This document shows positions 45,567 to 55,000 of a DNA stretch of 64,000 nt, piece by piece (positions within the stretch are counted from its first letter, which is position 1; each line of letters opens with the position of its first letter). The stretch covers positions 1 to 64,000 of the forward strand of contig CAKRQV010000005.1 of NCBI GenBank assembly GCA_934394565.1, given 5' to 3'. The notes under the pieces were generated by a model. The model saw only the letters and a program-made list of their open reading frames with translations, had not been told where the DNA came from and made no database searches. A program made the translations under genes and the position numbers. Source of the DNA: an uncultured Lachnospiraceae bacterium. Its GTDB lineage: Bacteria; Bacillota; Clostridia; Lachnospirales; Lachnospiraceae.

Positions 45567-46352
45567 ATGAAAACATTAGAAGAGCTTTTGCTCTGTATCG
45601 AGGATGATATGGAGCTTTTTGATCTTTCCCATATCATCTATCTGATGGAAAAAGACGGGCAGACCGTTGATTACGATTATCTCCCCTCGGAGCAGTATAC
45701 CGAAGCTGTCACGTTAAAGGAACTGCATGACGAGCTGCAAAAGCGCCGTATGCTGGAAAGCGTGGCTGCAGCTTCCGCAGCTGAAAAAAATGATGTGCCG
45801 GTGAAAAAGCTGGCTGTGCTCTTTCCCGGCATCGGCTATACCTTGAACAAACCGCTGTTATACTACAGCGCCCGTCTGGCCAGACAGCATGGCTATGAGA
45901 TCCTGTCTGTGCCCTATACCGGATTCCCGGAAAATGTCAGGGGCGATGCCCGAAAAATGAAGGAAGCCTTTTCCATCGCCCTGTCCCAGGCTGAAAACAT
46001 CCTGCAGAACGTTGACTGGGACAGCTTTACAGATATCCTGTTTCTTTCCAAAAGTGTCGGTACGGTCGTTTCCACCGTTTTTGCCAAACGCCATCATCTA
46101 AAGGTACGAAACATCCTGTTTACCCCGCTTGCGGAAACGTTTTCCCAGCCGACAGGCACAGCAATCGCCTTTCACGGTACCGCTGATCCATGGGCAGACA
46201 CAAAACAGCTGCAGCAGCTGTCTGAAGAAAGAAAGGTTCCACTCTTTCTCAGCGAGCATGCTGACCATTCCCTCGAAACCGGAGATGTCCAGACAGATTT
46301 ACAGATTCTGGAAGCCGTGTTAAAACAGACGGAGCATTTTCTTTCGTTATAA
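45567..46352 (+). CDS. alpha/beta hydrolase-like protein of unknown function
   Basis: This encodes 261 residues from the ATG at 45567 after GGAGG; the frame to 45537 lacks a site. The first ~75 residues form a helical charged domain (EELLLCIEDDMELFDLSHII) with no recognised family. Residues ~85-261 look like the KANL3/Tex30 type alpha/beta hydrolase: LAVLFPGIGYTLNKPLLYY, a nucleophile elbow LSKSVGTVV (SxSxG rather than GxSxG), an acid in FHGTADPWADT and a histidine in ADHSLE. A dienelactone or acyl hydrolase role is likely. It is monocistronic, ending at a bidirectional terminator shared with the convergent flavin oxidoreductase gene. Confidence 0.72.
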   Translation: MKTLEELLLCIEDDMELFDLSHIIYLMEKDGQTVDYDYLPSEQYTEAVTLKELHDELQKRRMLESVAAASAAEKNDVPVKKLAVLFPGIGYTLNKPLLYYSARLARQHGYEILSVPYTGFPENVRGDARKMKEAFSIALSQAENILQNVDWDSFTDILFLSKSVGTVVSTVFAKRHHLKVRNILFTPLAETFSQPTGTAIAFHGTADPWADTKQLQQLSEERKVPLFLSEHADHSLETGDVQTDLQILEAVLKQTEHFLSL

Positions 46353-46361
46353 CCCCGGAAT

Positions 46362-46420
46362 GCAGAGAGAAAAGAGGAAACCTGCAGCCATTTTCTGCCT
46401 GTTTCCTCTTTTCTCTGTCT
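46362..46420. terminator. bidirectional terminator
   Basis: CAGAGAGAAAAGAGGAAAC and GTTTCCTCTTTTCTCTG form a perfect ~17-bp stem between two convergent stops (46352 and 46451). Confidence 0.88.
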
Positions 46421-46450
46421 ACTGTTTATATTTTAAAAAACGCTTATCCT

Positions 46451-47983
46451 TTACAGTCCTACATGTGTGGAAAATTTTTCCTGAAATTCCAGATCCAGCG
46501 TTTTTCCCTCCTCCTTCTGTTTTCTGGCCAGCATGGCCTTTGCTGTATACAGGCCATACGCATGTGCTTCACACATTTCACGATAAGAGGGATCCTTCTT
46601 TTCGAACTTCTCATTCCGCGGAATGGGAACATTCTGTTCCACCAGAATGTCCTGCACCTTATGGATATCCACGGTATGTGCTGTTGCACCATCCTGTACT
46701 GCCACTGCAGCTGCAACACCTGCCGCCTGCCCGGTTCCTACGCACTGTGGAATAAGATCCAGCCAGTCAATGGCGATTCCATCCGCGGAAAAATGGCGTC
46801 CTGGAACCAGAAGGTTCTCCACTTCTTTAGGGAGCAGAGACCGGTAGGGAATCTCCACCGGGCCACAATCATTGATCTGGCAGATCGTTGAATGCCAGGC
46901 GATGACATCCTCATGCTGTAAAGCATAGGCAAAATCCGCGGAGGTCATCACGTACTCTCCGATCAGCCTCCGGGAAATGCGTGTTCCCAGCTGTGGTGCA
47001 ATATCATACAGATATGCATGTTCAAAAGCCACCGGACATGCCTCTTTTATATAGGCCAGCACATCACGGATCGTATCTCTCGTTTCCATTTCTGTTTCTG
47101 TCTGATCCTTCACCTTAGAGCAGTCCCTGTTTTCATGCCAGTTATTAACCCAGAAGATCGTCGAATCATTACTCGGAATCGGTATCGAACGGAAACCTGC
47201 CCTTGCTGCCATGCCCTTTCGAAGTGCCGCATAGGCTTCCGGATGCGCCTCTCTCCATTCTGCAAAAGCAGGTACGTTGCATCCACCGATCCGCCATACC
47301 AGTGCTGTCGTATTGGCGCGGGTCACTTCATCGGACATACTGCTGTAGGAAGCACCGGCCCGGGAATAAATATCGCCATCGCCTGTGGCATCTATAACGA
47401 TCTTTGCCAGAATCGCTTTACGTCCTTCCTTGGATTCGTAAATGACACCCTTGATAACGCCATTTTCCACAACAGGCTCACATCCCATACAATGGCACAT
47501 AACATGAATGGCATCTTTGTGCTCCAGCAGCATCTTGTCAAGCTCTATTTTCAGCTGGTTTGGCTCAAAATACACTGACCGGACCAGGCAGGAAGGCTTT
47601 GCGCCTTCATATCCACCTCTGCTTACGCAGTCCATCTGTGTTTTCCATCGCTGCAATAATGCCGGATCCGAGCATCCAATCTCATCCAGTGAAGGCGCCG
47701 TTACAGCTCCGGGAATATTTTTCAGCCGTTCAAACCATTCCTCCTGCAGCCCTCTGACAAACGGTTTATCGTACCAGGAAAGATTGGGAACCATGATCAC
47801 GTAACCGCCGGTTACATCTCCGCCCATATATCCGTACCGTTCCAGAAGTATGATATTTTTTGCTCCTGCCCTCGCTGCTGCAACAGCCGCTGAATGGCCT
47901 GCTGCACCACCGCCAACAACCAGGATATCGCAGGATGCTTCCACATCGAGTTCTCTTGCTTTTTCAAGTATTTTTTCTGACAT
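46451..47983 (-). CDS. FAD-dependent oxidoreductase (FAD_oxidored family)
   Basis: This encodes 510 residues from the ATG at 47983 (GGGAGGAG upstream). The N-terminal FAD fold is clear (CDILVVGGGAAGHSAAVAAA followed by LLERYGYMGGDVTGGY, about 20-65). The second half has VIDATGDGDIYSRAGA and the conserved GRHFSADGIA. The family includes fumarate-reductase-like and tricarballylate-type flavoproteins whose substrates are mostly unknown. It begins 26 bp after the SLC13-type transporter gene, so the two probably form an operon in which an imported carboxylate is oxidised or reduced. Confidence 0.85.
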   Translation of the reverse strand: MSEKILEKARELDVEASCDILVVGGGAAGHSAAVAAARAGAKNIILLERYGYMGGDVTGGYVIMVPNLSWYDKPFVRGLQEEWFERLKNIPGAVTAPSLDEIGCSDPALLQRWKTQMDCVSRGGYEGAKPSCLVRSVYFEPNQLKIELDKMLLEHKDAIHVMCHCMGCEPVVENGVIKGVIYESKEGRKAILAKIVIDATGDGDIYSRAGASYSSMSDEVTRANTTALVWRIGGCNVPAFAEWREAHPEAYAALRKGMAARAGFRSIPIPSNDSTIFWVNNWHENRDCSKVKDQTETEMETRDTIRDVLAYIKEACPVAFEHAYLYDIAPQLGTRISRRLIGEYVMTSADFAYALQHEDVIAWHSTICQINDCGPVEIPYRSLLPKEVENLLVPGRHFSADGIAIDWLDLIPQCVGTGQAAGVAAAVAVQDGATAHTVDIHKVQDILVEQNVPIPRNEKFEKKDPSYREMCEAHAYGLYTAKAMLARKQKEEGKTLDLEFQEKFSTHVGL

Positions 47984-48009
47984 ACTGCTCCTCCCATCGT
48001 ATGATATTT

Positions 48010-49488
48010 CTACAGAATATAGCCAAACAGAATGCAAACTGCACTTGCAACTACAATGTACATAAACATCGTAATCACACCCTTGGTCCAGATAAACTTA
48101 TTTGTCATTTCCTCGCGTCCCAACAGTAAGGAGGCATAGGCAATCGCTCCATAGGTAAGGAATGCACACATAGCAGACAGAATCGTTGCCACTGCCAGTA
48201 CTGTCGCATTTCCCTGTCCTGCCAGCTGCATACTGCAGGCGATCGGGATACATACGGCGTTGATCGTAAAGCTGACCGGCATACCATTGGTAAAGTTGGT
48301 AAAGATCGTAGAAACAGCAACACAAAGAATAACCATAACCGGCCATGTCGCGCTGCCAAGAACCGGTGACAGCCCTGTGGAGATCGCTGCCTTGATGCCA
48401 AGGTCATCTGATGCGATTGCTGTACCAAGGATCGTAAAGCATCCGGCTACCGCTACGATGCCCCACATCGTCTTGCTCTGCAGAAGCTTCACACCGTTAA
48501 TATACGGCTTGCCCTCTCCCGTACGCATAAAGCACAGGATGGCAAACAGAACAATCCAGATCCATGTCGTACCTATCTTGGAATAGAAAGCAAAAAATGC
48601 AGAGTTCTTCGGGATCACCATGCTTAACAGAAGGAAAATAATACCAAACAGCATAAAGCCCAGAAGTGTTTTCTGTCTGGCGTTCATTTTCAGATCTTTT
48701 TCTGTAAAATTCAGCTTGTCCCTGTCAAAATTACCGAGCTTTGACAAATCCGTTTTCCATATAAAGCGCATAAATACAATATACAGTACAATGAACAACA
48801 CGACAACCAGTGTGGCTACGCCCAGATAGATGGCATTGTTAAATTCCAGGCCACTGGCCTCCATGATACCGCTGATGATTGCGATGGATGAAAGATGCAC
48901 ACCCTTAAACGGCAGGATGTATGCGCCCATCGCCGCCAGATATAATCCAAGCAAAAGCTCCCGCTTCAGCTCGCTGTCTTTGCCGATATCGCACATCTCA
49001 CATACACTGTCCAGTATAGGATAGAACAAAAGAAGCATCGTGGTCGGACTGCTTACCAGTGCTGAACAGACCAGCATGGTCATAAAAAGCACGGTAATAA
49101 AACGTACAGGATGTCCCTGCAGCCCTTTAATTCCCAGAACCTTTCTGGCCAGTACACTGACCGCACCTGATTCCGTTACCGCACCTGTCAGAGCCATAAC
49201 CCAGATGATCTGCTGGATTGTTGCATTTCCGAACCATGCACTTAAAACATCCGAGGCCTTCATATACTCACAGATGACCAGAGCAAAAAGTCCGATAATC
49301 GAAGGCCAGAACGTGTCCCCGGTAGCCAGAATGGCAATCAGAACGCCAAGAAAGATGCCAAGCACGGAAATTCCTACCGGTGTGATCCCTGCAAAAGCAG
49401 GCACCACCCTGCCAAAGCCAAAGATGAGCACCAGTGCTATTACTGACCAGACATAATACGTTGCATTTGATTTCCTTGTTTCAGCCAT
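48010..49488 (-). CDS. SLC13/DASS-type carboxylate permease
   Basis: This encodes 492 residues; the ATG at 49488 follows AGGAGAGG at 7 bases. There are about 12-13 hydrophobic segments in two repeats. The paired motif region LVSSPTTMLLLFYPIL (about 135-150) and FTNFTNGMPVSFTINAVCIP (about 410-430) fit the SNT-like hairpins of the ion transporter superfamily to which DASS belongs. Substrates of the family are di- and tricarboxylates or related anions. Its gene forms an operon with the flavoprotein gene and is divergent from a LysR regulator. Confidence 0.82.
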   Translation of the reverse strand: MAETRKSNATYYVWSVIALVLIFGFGRVVPAFAGITPVGISVLGIFLGVLIAILATGDTFWPSIIGLFALVICEYMKASDVLSAWFGNATIQQIIWVMALTGAVTESGAVSVLARKVLGIKGLQGHPVRFITVLFMTMLVCSALVSSPTTMLLLFYPILDSVCEMCDIGKDSELKRELLLGLYLAAMGAYILPFKGVHLSSIAIISGIMEASGLEFNNAIYLGVATLVVVLFIVLYIVFMRFIWKTDLSKLGNFDRDKLNFTEKDLKMNARQKTLLGFMLFGIIFLLLSMVIPKNSAFFAFYSKIGTTWIWIVLFAILCFMRTGEGKPYINGVKLLQSKTMWGIVAVAGCFTILGTAIASDDLGIKAAISTGLSPVLGSATWPVMVILCVAVSTIFTNFTNGMPVSFTINAVCIPIACSMQLAGQGNATVLAVATILSAMCAFLTYGAIAYASLLLGREEMTNKFIWTKGVITMFMYIVVASAVCILFGYIL

Positions 49489-49630
49489 TGTTTCCTCTCC
49501 TTTCACTGTAACCTTCCTGTTACAGAACCGCTTTTCTTATCTCCACTATATATAACATTTTACGCACAGTAAAGTAGATATTCCGGTCTATCTGTGCTAT
49601 AATCAGCACGGATAGAAGGAGGGATTTTCT

Positions 49631-50515
49631 ATGGTCTATGATAAAAAACAGCAGTACTTTCTGAAGGTCTGCGAAACGGGAAATATCACCACGGCCGCAG
49701 AGGAGCTTTTCGTCTCACGCTCCGTACTGTCCCGCTCCCTGCATGAGCTGGAGCAGGAATTTGATACCACACTCTTTATACGTTCCAAACAGGGTGTCGA
49801 GCTGACCGCCAGTGGAAGAATCATCCGCAATATGCTGCAGGCCTTTGCTGCCAATTACGAATATGCCAGACGACAGCTTGATGAGCTGCAAAAGCAGACC
49901 GTCGCAGACACCATTCATATCGGTGTCACACCGACCAACAGCCTGTCCAGCTATCGGCGATACCTGCAGTTTTTCATGGAAACACATCCGGAAATCCGGA
50001 TCTCCATTGAAGAACACAGTGCTTTTGATATCTGTAAGCTTCTCATGGAGCATACACTGGACGTAGGTATCTCTCCGGTCATCTACGGTGCAGAATCTCT
50101 GGATACCTTTGTCCTTCATACAGATACCCTGATGCTTGGTATGCGGAAAGATGACCCGCTTGCGCAGAAGGAAACCATCGGACTTGCTGATCTGCCCGGA
50201 CTTCCCCTCGGCTTTCTGACTGCAAGGGTTCCCATGGAGGGCATTATCAAAGAATACATGGATGCCCAGCACCAGAAGCCCAATATCGCTGTCCGCACCA
50301 CAGACAAAGAGCTTTTGTATGAAATGACGATGCAGGGCAGGGTCTATCCCTTTCTGACCACGGATATGATGGCCGGCTGGAAGGATATCTGTTATCGCAG
50401 ACTGAGCTTTATTACCCCCAGTACGATCCGTCTTCTTTGGGCTGCGTCTACCAAACAGCGCCCTGCGGTCAACATTCTCATCGAATATTTTATACAGATG
50501 AAGGCGAACGGCTGA
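49631..50515 (+). CDS. LysR-family transcriptional regulator
   Basis: This encodes 294 residues with AGAAGGAGG before the ATG. The N-terminal winged helix is typical (YFLKVCETGNITTAAEELFV, then SRSVLSRSLHELEQEF), and the rest is a periplasmic-binding-like effector domain (IHIGVTPTNSLSSYRRYLQF). Divergent placement next to the transporter/flavoprotein operon makes it the likely regulator of that operon, responding to the transported substrate or its product. The 142-bp intergenic region would hold the operator. Confidence 0.9.
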   Translation: MVYDKKQQYFLKVCETGNITTAAEELFVSRSVLSRSLHELEQEFDTTLFIRSKQGVELTASGRIIRNMLQAFAANYEYARRQLDELQKQTVADTIHIGVTPTNSLSSYRRYLQFFMETHPEIRISIEEHSAFDICKLLMEHTLDVGISPVIYGAESLDTFVLHTDTLMLGMRKDDPLAQKETIGLADLPGLPLGFLTARVPMEGIIKEYMDAQHQKPNIAVRTTDKELLYEMTMQGRVYPFLTTDMMAGWKDICYRRLSFITPSTIRLLWAASTKQRPAVNILIEYFIQMKANG

Positions 50516-50581
50516 CCCTCGCATTTCTGTCCGACCGTACACAGAACTGCTTCAACAGACTGCTCTATCACAGGTATGGCG

Positions 50582-50624
50582 GCAAAAAAGGACAGTACCT
50601 CTATTGTGCACTGTCCTTTTTTGC
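50582..50624. terminator. bidirectional terminator overlapping the dinB 3' end
   Basis: GCAAAAAAGGACAGT (50582-50596) and ACTGTCCTTTTTTGC (50610-50624) are perfect inverted arms. The stem includes the last codons of dinB, and it serves the convergent LysR gene and dinB together. Confidence 0.88.
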
Positions 50625-51860
50625 TTCTGTCTCATTTTCCATCTGAGCCTTTGCCTTTTTCCCCACACGGGAAGACACCTGCATGATGCTGGCCCTGGTG
50701 ATCATGCTATTACCAAACTTTGCCCGGATCGCATCCACGGCCTCGTCCACCTTTTTCTTCTGCTCCCGCTTTTTCGGATTCTCAAATAACGACATCTGTA
50801 CAAATTCATCCTCGGAAAGATTCGTCAGTGAAACACCGATCAGGCGAAGCGGCTGCTGCTTCCAGCTTTCCTTAAACAGCAGTTTTGCCGTCTGATAGAT
50901 CTCATCTGTCACGTCCGTGGCATGGGACAGTGTGCACTGATGGGATTTGTTCTTAAAATCCAGTGTACGAAACGATACAGCTACACAGCTGCACTTTTTC
51001 CCTTCCCGGCGCATCCGGGCTGCCACGATATCGCACTGGCTGAGCAGGATGGGCCAGACCTGTTCAAACGATACAATGTCATTCTCAAAGGTAGTCTCGA
51101 CACTGATGCCCTTTGCTTCATCCCTCTGCTCCTTTACCGGTGAATCATCGATACCATTCGCTGAAAGATACAGCTGATGTCCGCTCTTTTCTCCCAGCAG
51201 CCGTTTAATATCCCGTTCATCCGCATGGGCCAGATCTCCGATCGTCTGGATACCATGCTGCACCAGCCGTTTCTCCGAAGCCTTTCCGAGAAATAAAAGA
51301 TCACGCACCGGCAGTGGCCACATCTTAGCCGGAATTTCCTCCGGATACAGCGTATGCACCCTATCCGGCTTTTCAAAATCCGAGGCCATCTTGGCCAGCA
51401 GCTTATTCACGGAAATCCCCACATTGACCGTAAATCCCAGCTCCGTGCGGATCCGATCCTTGATCTCATGGGCCGTCGCCACCGGATCCGGGTAGATCAG
51501 CTGTGTGCCTGTCATGTCCAGGAACACTTCATCAATGGAAAACGATTCCATCACCGGTGCATAGGAGGCGCAGATTGCCTTAAACGCTTTTGAACAACGG
51601 TCGTACAGGGCAAAATCTCCCGGCACACATACCATCTGCGGACATTTGCGAAGTGCCAGCGCCATCGGCTCTCCCGTCTGCACACCGTATTTCTTCGCCG
51701 GGATCGATTTCGCCACCACGATCCCGGTACGCTTTTTCGGATCACCGCCGATACAGGAGGGAATTTCCCGCAGATCCGGTAATCCCTGCTTCACCCGCCT
51801 CGTGGCTTCCCACGACAGGAACGCACTGTTGACATCGATGTGAAAGATCAGACGCTGCAT
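50601..51860 (-). CDS. dinB: DNA polymerase IV (Y-family)
   Basis: This encodes 419 residues with AGGAGAGGAG before the ATG. Y-family motifs are present: HIDVNSAFLSWEA (catalytic Asp in the palm), PVMESFSIDEVFLDMTGT, and VGISVNKLLAKMASDFEKPD. The thumb and little-finger regions follow (LPVRDLLFLGKASEKRLVQH). It does translesion synthesis of damaged DNA. The C-terminal ~50 residues are Lys/Glu-rich and end without the consensus beta-clamp motif, although QMSLF near residue 365 fits a clamp-binding QxxLF. It is monocistronic. Confidence 0.93.
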   Translation of the reverse strand: MQRLIFHIDVNSAFLSWEATRRVKQGLPDLREIPSCIGGDPKKRTGIVVAKSIPAKKYGVQTGEPMALALRKCPQMVCVPGDFALYDRCSKAFKAICASYAPVMESFSIDEVFLDMTGTQLIYPDPVATAHEIKDRIRTELGFTVNVGISVNKLLAKMASDFEKPDRVHTLYPEEIPAKMWPLPVRDLLFLGKASEKRLVQHGIQTIGDLAHADERDIKRLLGEKSGHQLYLSANGIDDSPVKEQRDEAKGISVETTFENDIVSFEQVWPILLSQCDIVAARMRREGKKCSCVAVSFRTLDFKNKSHQCTLSHATDVTDEIYQTAKLLFKESWKQQPLRLIGVSLTNLSEDEFVQMSLFENPKKREQKKKVDEAVDAIRAKFGNSMITRASIMQVSSRVGKKAKAQMENETEAKKDSAQ

Positions 51861-51946
51861 GGGTTTTTCTCCTCTCCTCTGGGCTTTTATGGCAAATTCA
51901 TGCCTGCATTTTTCCTTATTATATACGAAAAATGGATGGAAAAAAA

Positions 51947-51988
51947 GAGGTGTCCATCAGACAAGCTTTATCGTCTGACAGACACCTC
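51947..51988 (-). terminator. terminator of the giant surface protein gene
   Basis: GAGGTGTC.(AT)CAGAC and GTCTG(A)CAGACACCTC pair around AAGCTTTATC. On the minus strand the stem is followed by seven T bases. It lies ~90 bases after the stop at 52076. Confidence 0.88.
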
Positions 51989-52075
51989 ATAAGTCACGCA
52001 GTATCTGACTTTTTAACTATCTGCAACCGTTCTTTATGCTGCTATACTCTTTTCACAATATGCAACGCTCACTGA

Positions 52076-55000
52076 TTATCTGCGTTTCTTCTTCACTGCC
52101 ACTGTAGCTGCTACTGCACCGCCACTGACCAATATAAGAAGGAGCCACAGCATAAAGTCTGATTCGTCACCGGTTGCCGGTGTATTTGTTTTTTTCTTCG
52201 TATTATCAACCTTTTCCGCTTTTAATGCTGCTTTTTCAACACGGAAAGTTGTCTCTGCATCACCTGATTCCGAACGAACCACAATCTTGTATTTGCCCGT
52301 ACCAAGTTTCTTTAAATACGATGGCTTCAAAGTAATCAATGTACCTTCCTTATCCGTTACCGTATACTCTTTTTCTGAAAGCACTTTACCATCTACCAGT
52401 ACGTCGACAAAATCCTCCACAGGCGCGTCAGAACGGATTTCCAGACCCTTTTTATCGGTATCCTTCCATGTGGCTTTCTTACCGTTGATAATCTCTGGCT
52501 GGCTCTTCGGAAGTATGGTATCTGCTTCTTTGATCTCTGTTACCGCGCTGGCGTCACTGAAAAGTTTTTGGCAGGCACCGCACTGCCAGTACTCGGTATG
52601 GCCTGTTTTTGCAACAGTAGCCTCTTCTTTTTCGATCTTCTTCAGACCGGAATGATACTTCGGATTGACCTCACCATACGCTTCACCGCAGACCTCACAG
52701 ATTGCCTTCGCCGTGCAGGTTGCCGTACCGCCGATGTGCTCCGCATATCTGTTCTTCCCGGAATTATCCGTCACGTCGCAGATTGCGTTGGCACAGTCAT
52801 GCCAGTGATGCGTCGCATCGGACGTCCATTCGGACTTCCAGCTGTGGCCGGTGGTGTTGACCGACTCCGTCTTTGTCGCACTGCATACGGTACAGGTGTA
52901 TGTCTTTTCGCCCTCGGTTATGCAGGTCGGCTGCTTTGTTACCTTGCCGTTATCCCAAACATGAGGGACTTCATTCTGTTTTTCATTACAGCGGGAACAC
53001 AGATTCCAGTGCGTGTCAGCATTATACACCCAATCGTCGGAAGAATCGTGTCCCAGAGCAGTGCCATACGCAGTGCCGCAGACCTCACAGACTGCCTTCT
53101 CCGTACAAGTCGCCGTACCGCCGATATGCTCCGCATATCCGTTCTTCCCGGAATTATCCGCCACATCGCAGGTTTCATTGGCACAGTCATGCCAGTGATG
53201 CGTCGCATCGGACGTCCACTCGGACTTCCAGCTGTGGCCGTTGGCGTTGACCGACTCCGTCTTTGTCACACTGCATATGGTACAGGTGTATGTCTTTTCG
53301 CCCTCAGTCGTGCAGGTCGGCTGCTTTGTTATCTTGCCGTTGTCCCAAACATGAGCGTCCTCATTCTTCTTTGCCTTACAGCGGGAACACGGATTCCAGT
53401 GTGTGTCAGCATTATGCGCCCAATCATCGGAGAAATCGTGCCCCGGAGCAGTGCCATATGCGGTGTCGCAGACCGCGCAGACTGCCTTTTCCGTACAGGT
53501 GGCCGTGCCGCCGTTGTGGTCAGCTCGATGGAACACCGCACCGCAGGAGCATACCTGCCAGTGCTGCGCATCGTTAGATTCCCATTTACTGCTCTGGTCA
53601 TGGGTATGCGCATCGCCAGTCTGCCACTTGAACACAGGCAGGGTCCTGCCCGCCGCTGCCACATACTTGCATTCATCTGCCCAGGGGGCAGCATTATTGC
53701 CGTGTTCACCAGCCTTGAGCAATCCCAACACCGTGCCGTCGGCAAATTCTTCGGCGGACTTTTCTGTTGCTTTGGAATCAGCCGTTGCGTCTTTCAGCAA
53801 GAAGCAGTTTTTGGCATCAACTTTATAACTAATCCCATATGCATAACCAGAAGTTACAGTGGCTGTGTTGTAGCAGTTATAGGCAACGCCTATTCCGGCA
53901 GCGCCTATGATGATGCCGCCCGCAGTTAATTGGCTATGTACCGTACCGACGTTATAGCAATCGTAGATTTTTCCACTGCCACCGCCGAAATATCCGACGA
54001 TACCGGCCGCATCATATCCGCTGCTGATCCTACCACCGTTATAGCAGCCGGAAACTGTCACATTGACAGTTTCTCCGGCGATTCCACCGGCAGTACTTCC
54101 TCTTACCGTACACAGATTCCCGCAGTTTTCGATGGTGCCGCCCTCGGCCATGCCAACGATGCCGCCCGCACTGTCAGATGCGCTTAGAGTGTCTATCGAT
54201 ACCGACCCGGACACGGTCAGATTCCGGATGGTGGCATTCTTCGTATGGCCAAACAAGCCGGCCTCTTTCGCTCCGACAAACTCCAATCTGACATACAACC
54301 CGCTGACGGTATGTCCCCCTCCGTCAAAAGTGCCGGTATAGGCGTTGTTTTCATTCGATCCGATCGGTGTCCATGCTTCGCCGCCCAGATCAATATTATT
54401 TTCCAGCACAGCATGAGCGCCGTACTCTCCATTATTCACTGCGTCGCAAAACTGCTTCAGATGGGCAGCAGTGGAAATACGGTAGGGAGCTTCCGCCGTT
54501 CCGCTACCGGGGAAGTCATGATCCGCTTTGCTTCCACTTGTGAAAGTAGCCTCTCCTGTCTGTCCCTTAGAGCTTGCTCCGCAGACTTCACAGGACTTGT
54601 AATATACAGCCGGACTCTGACTGGTCGCCGCTGTTTTCAGATAGGCTGCCTCCGCCCTTTCTGCCGTAAACACATGAGCGGCCAGATTTCCACTCGCAAA
54701 GGTTGCCTCTCCGCTCTGTCCCTTAGAGCTTGCTCCACAGACTTCACAGGACTTGTAATATACAGCCGGACTCTGGCAGGTCGCTGCTGTTTTCAGATAG
54801 GCAACCTCTGCTTTTTCTGCCGTATACACATGAGCATTCAGATTTCCACTCGTAAAGGTTGCCTCTCCTGTCTGTCCCTTAGAACTCGCTCCGCAGACTG
54901 CACAGGACTTGTAATATACGGCCGGACTCTGACAGGTCGCTTCTGTTTTAAGATAAGCAGTCTCTGCCTTTTGTGCCGTATACACATGAGCATTCAGATT

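Noticed and set aside
52568..53929. A 453-codon plus-strand frame antisense to the giant surface gene
   Set aside because: It follows the 390-bp DNA repeats of the real minus-strand gene, is rich in Arg/Ser/Cys and has no recognisable domain or start site.
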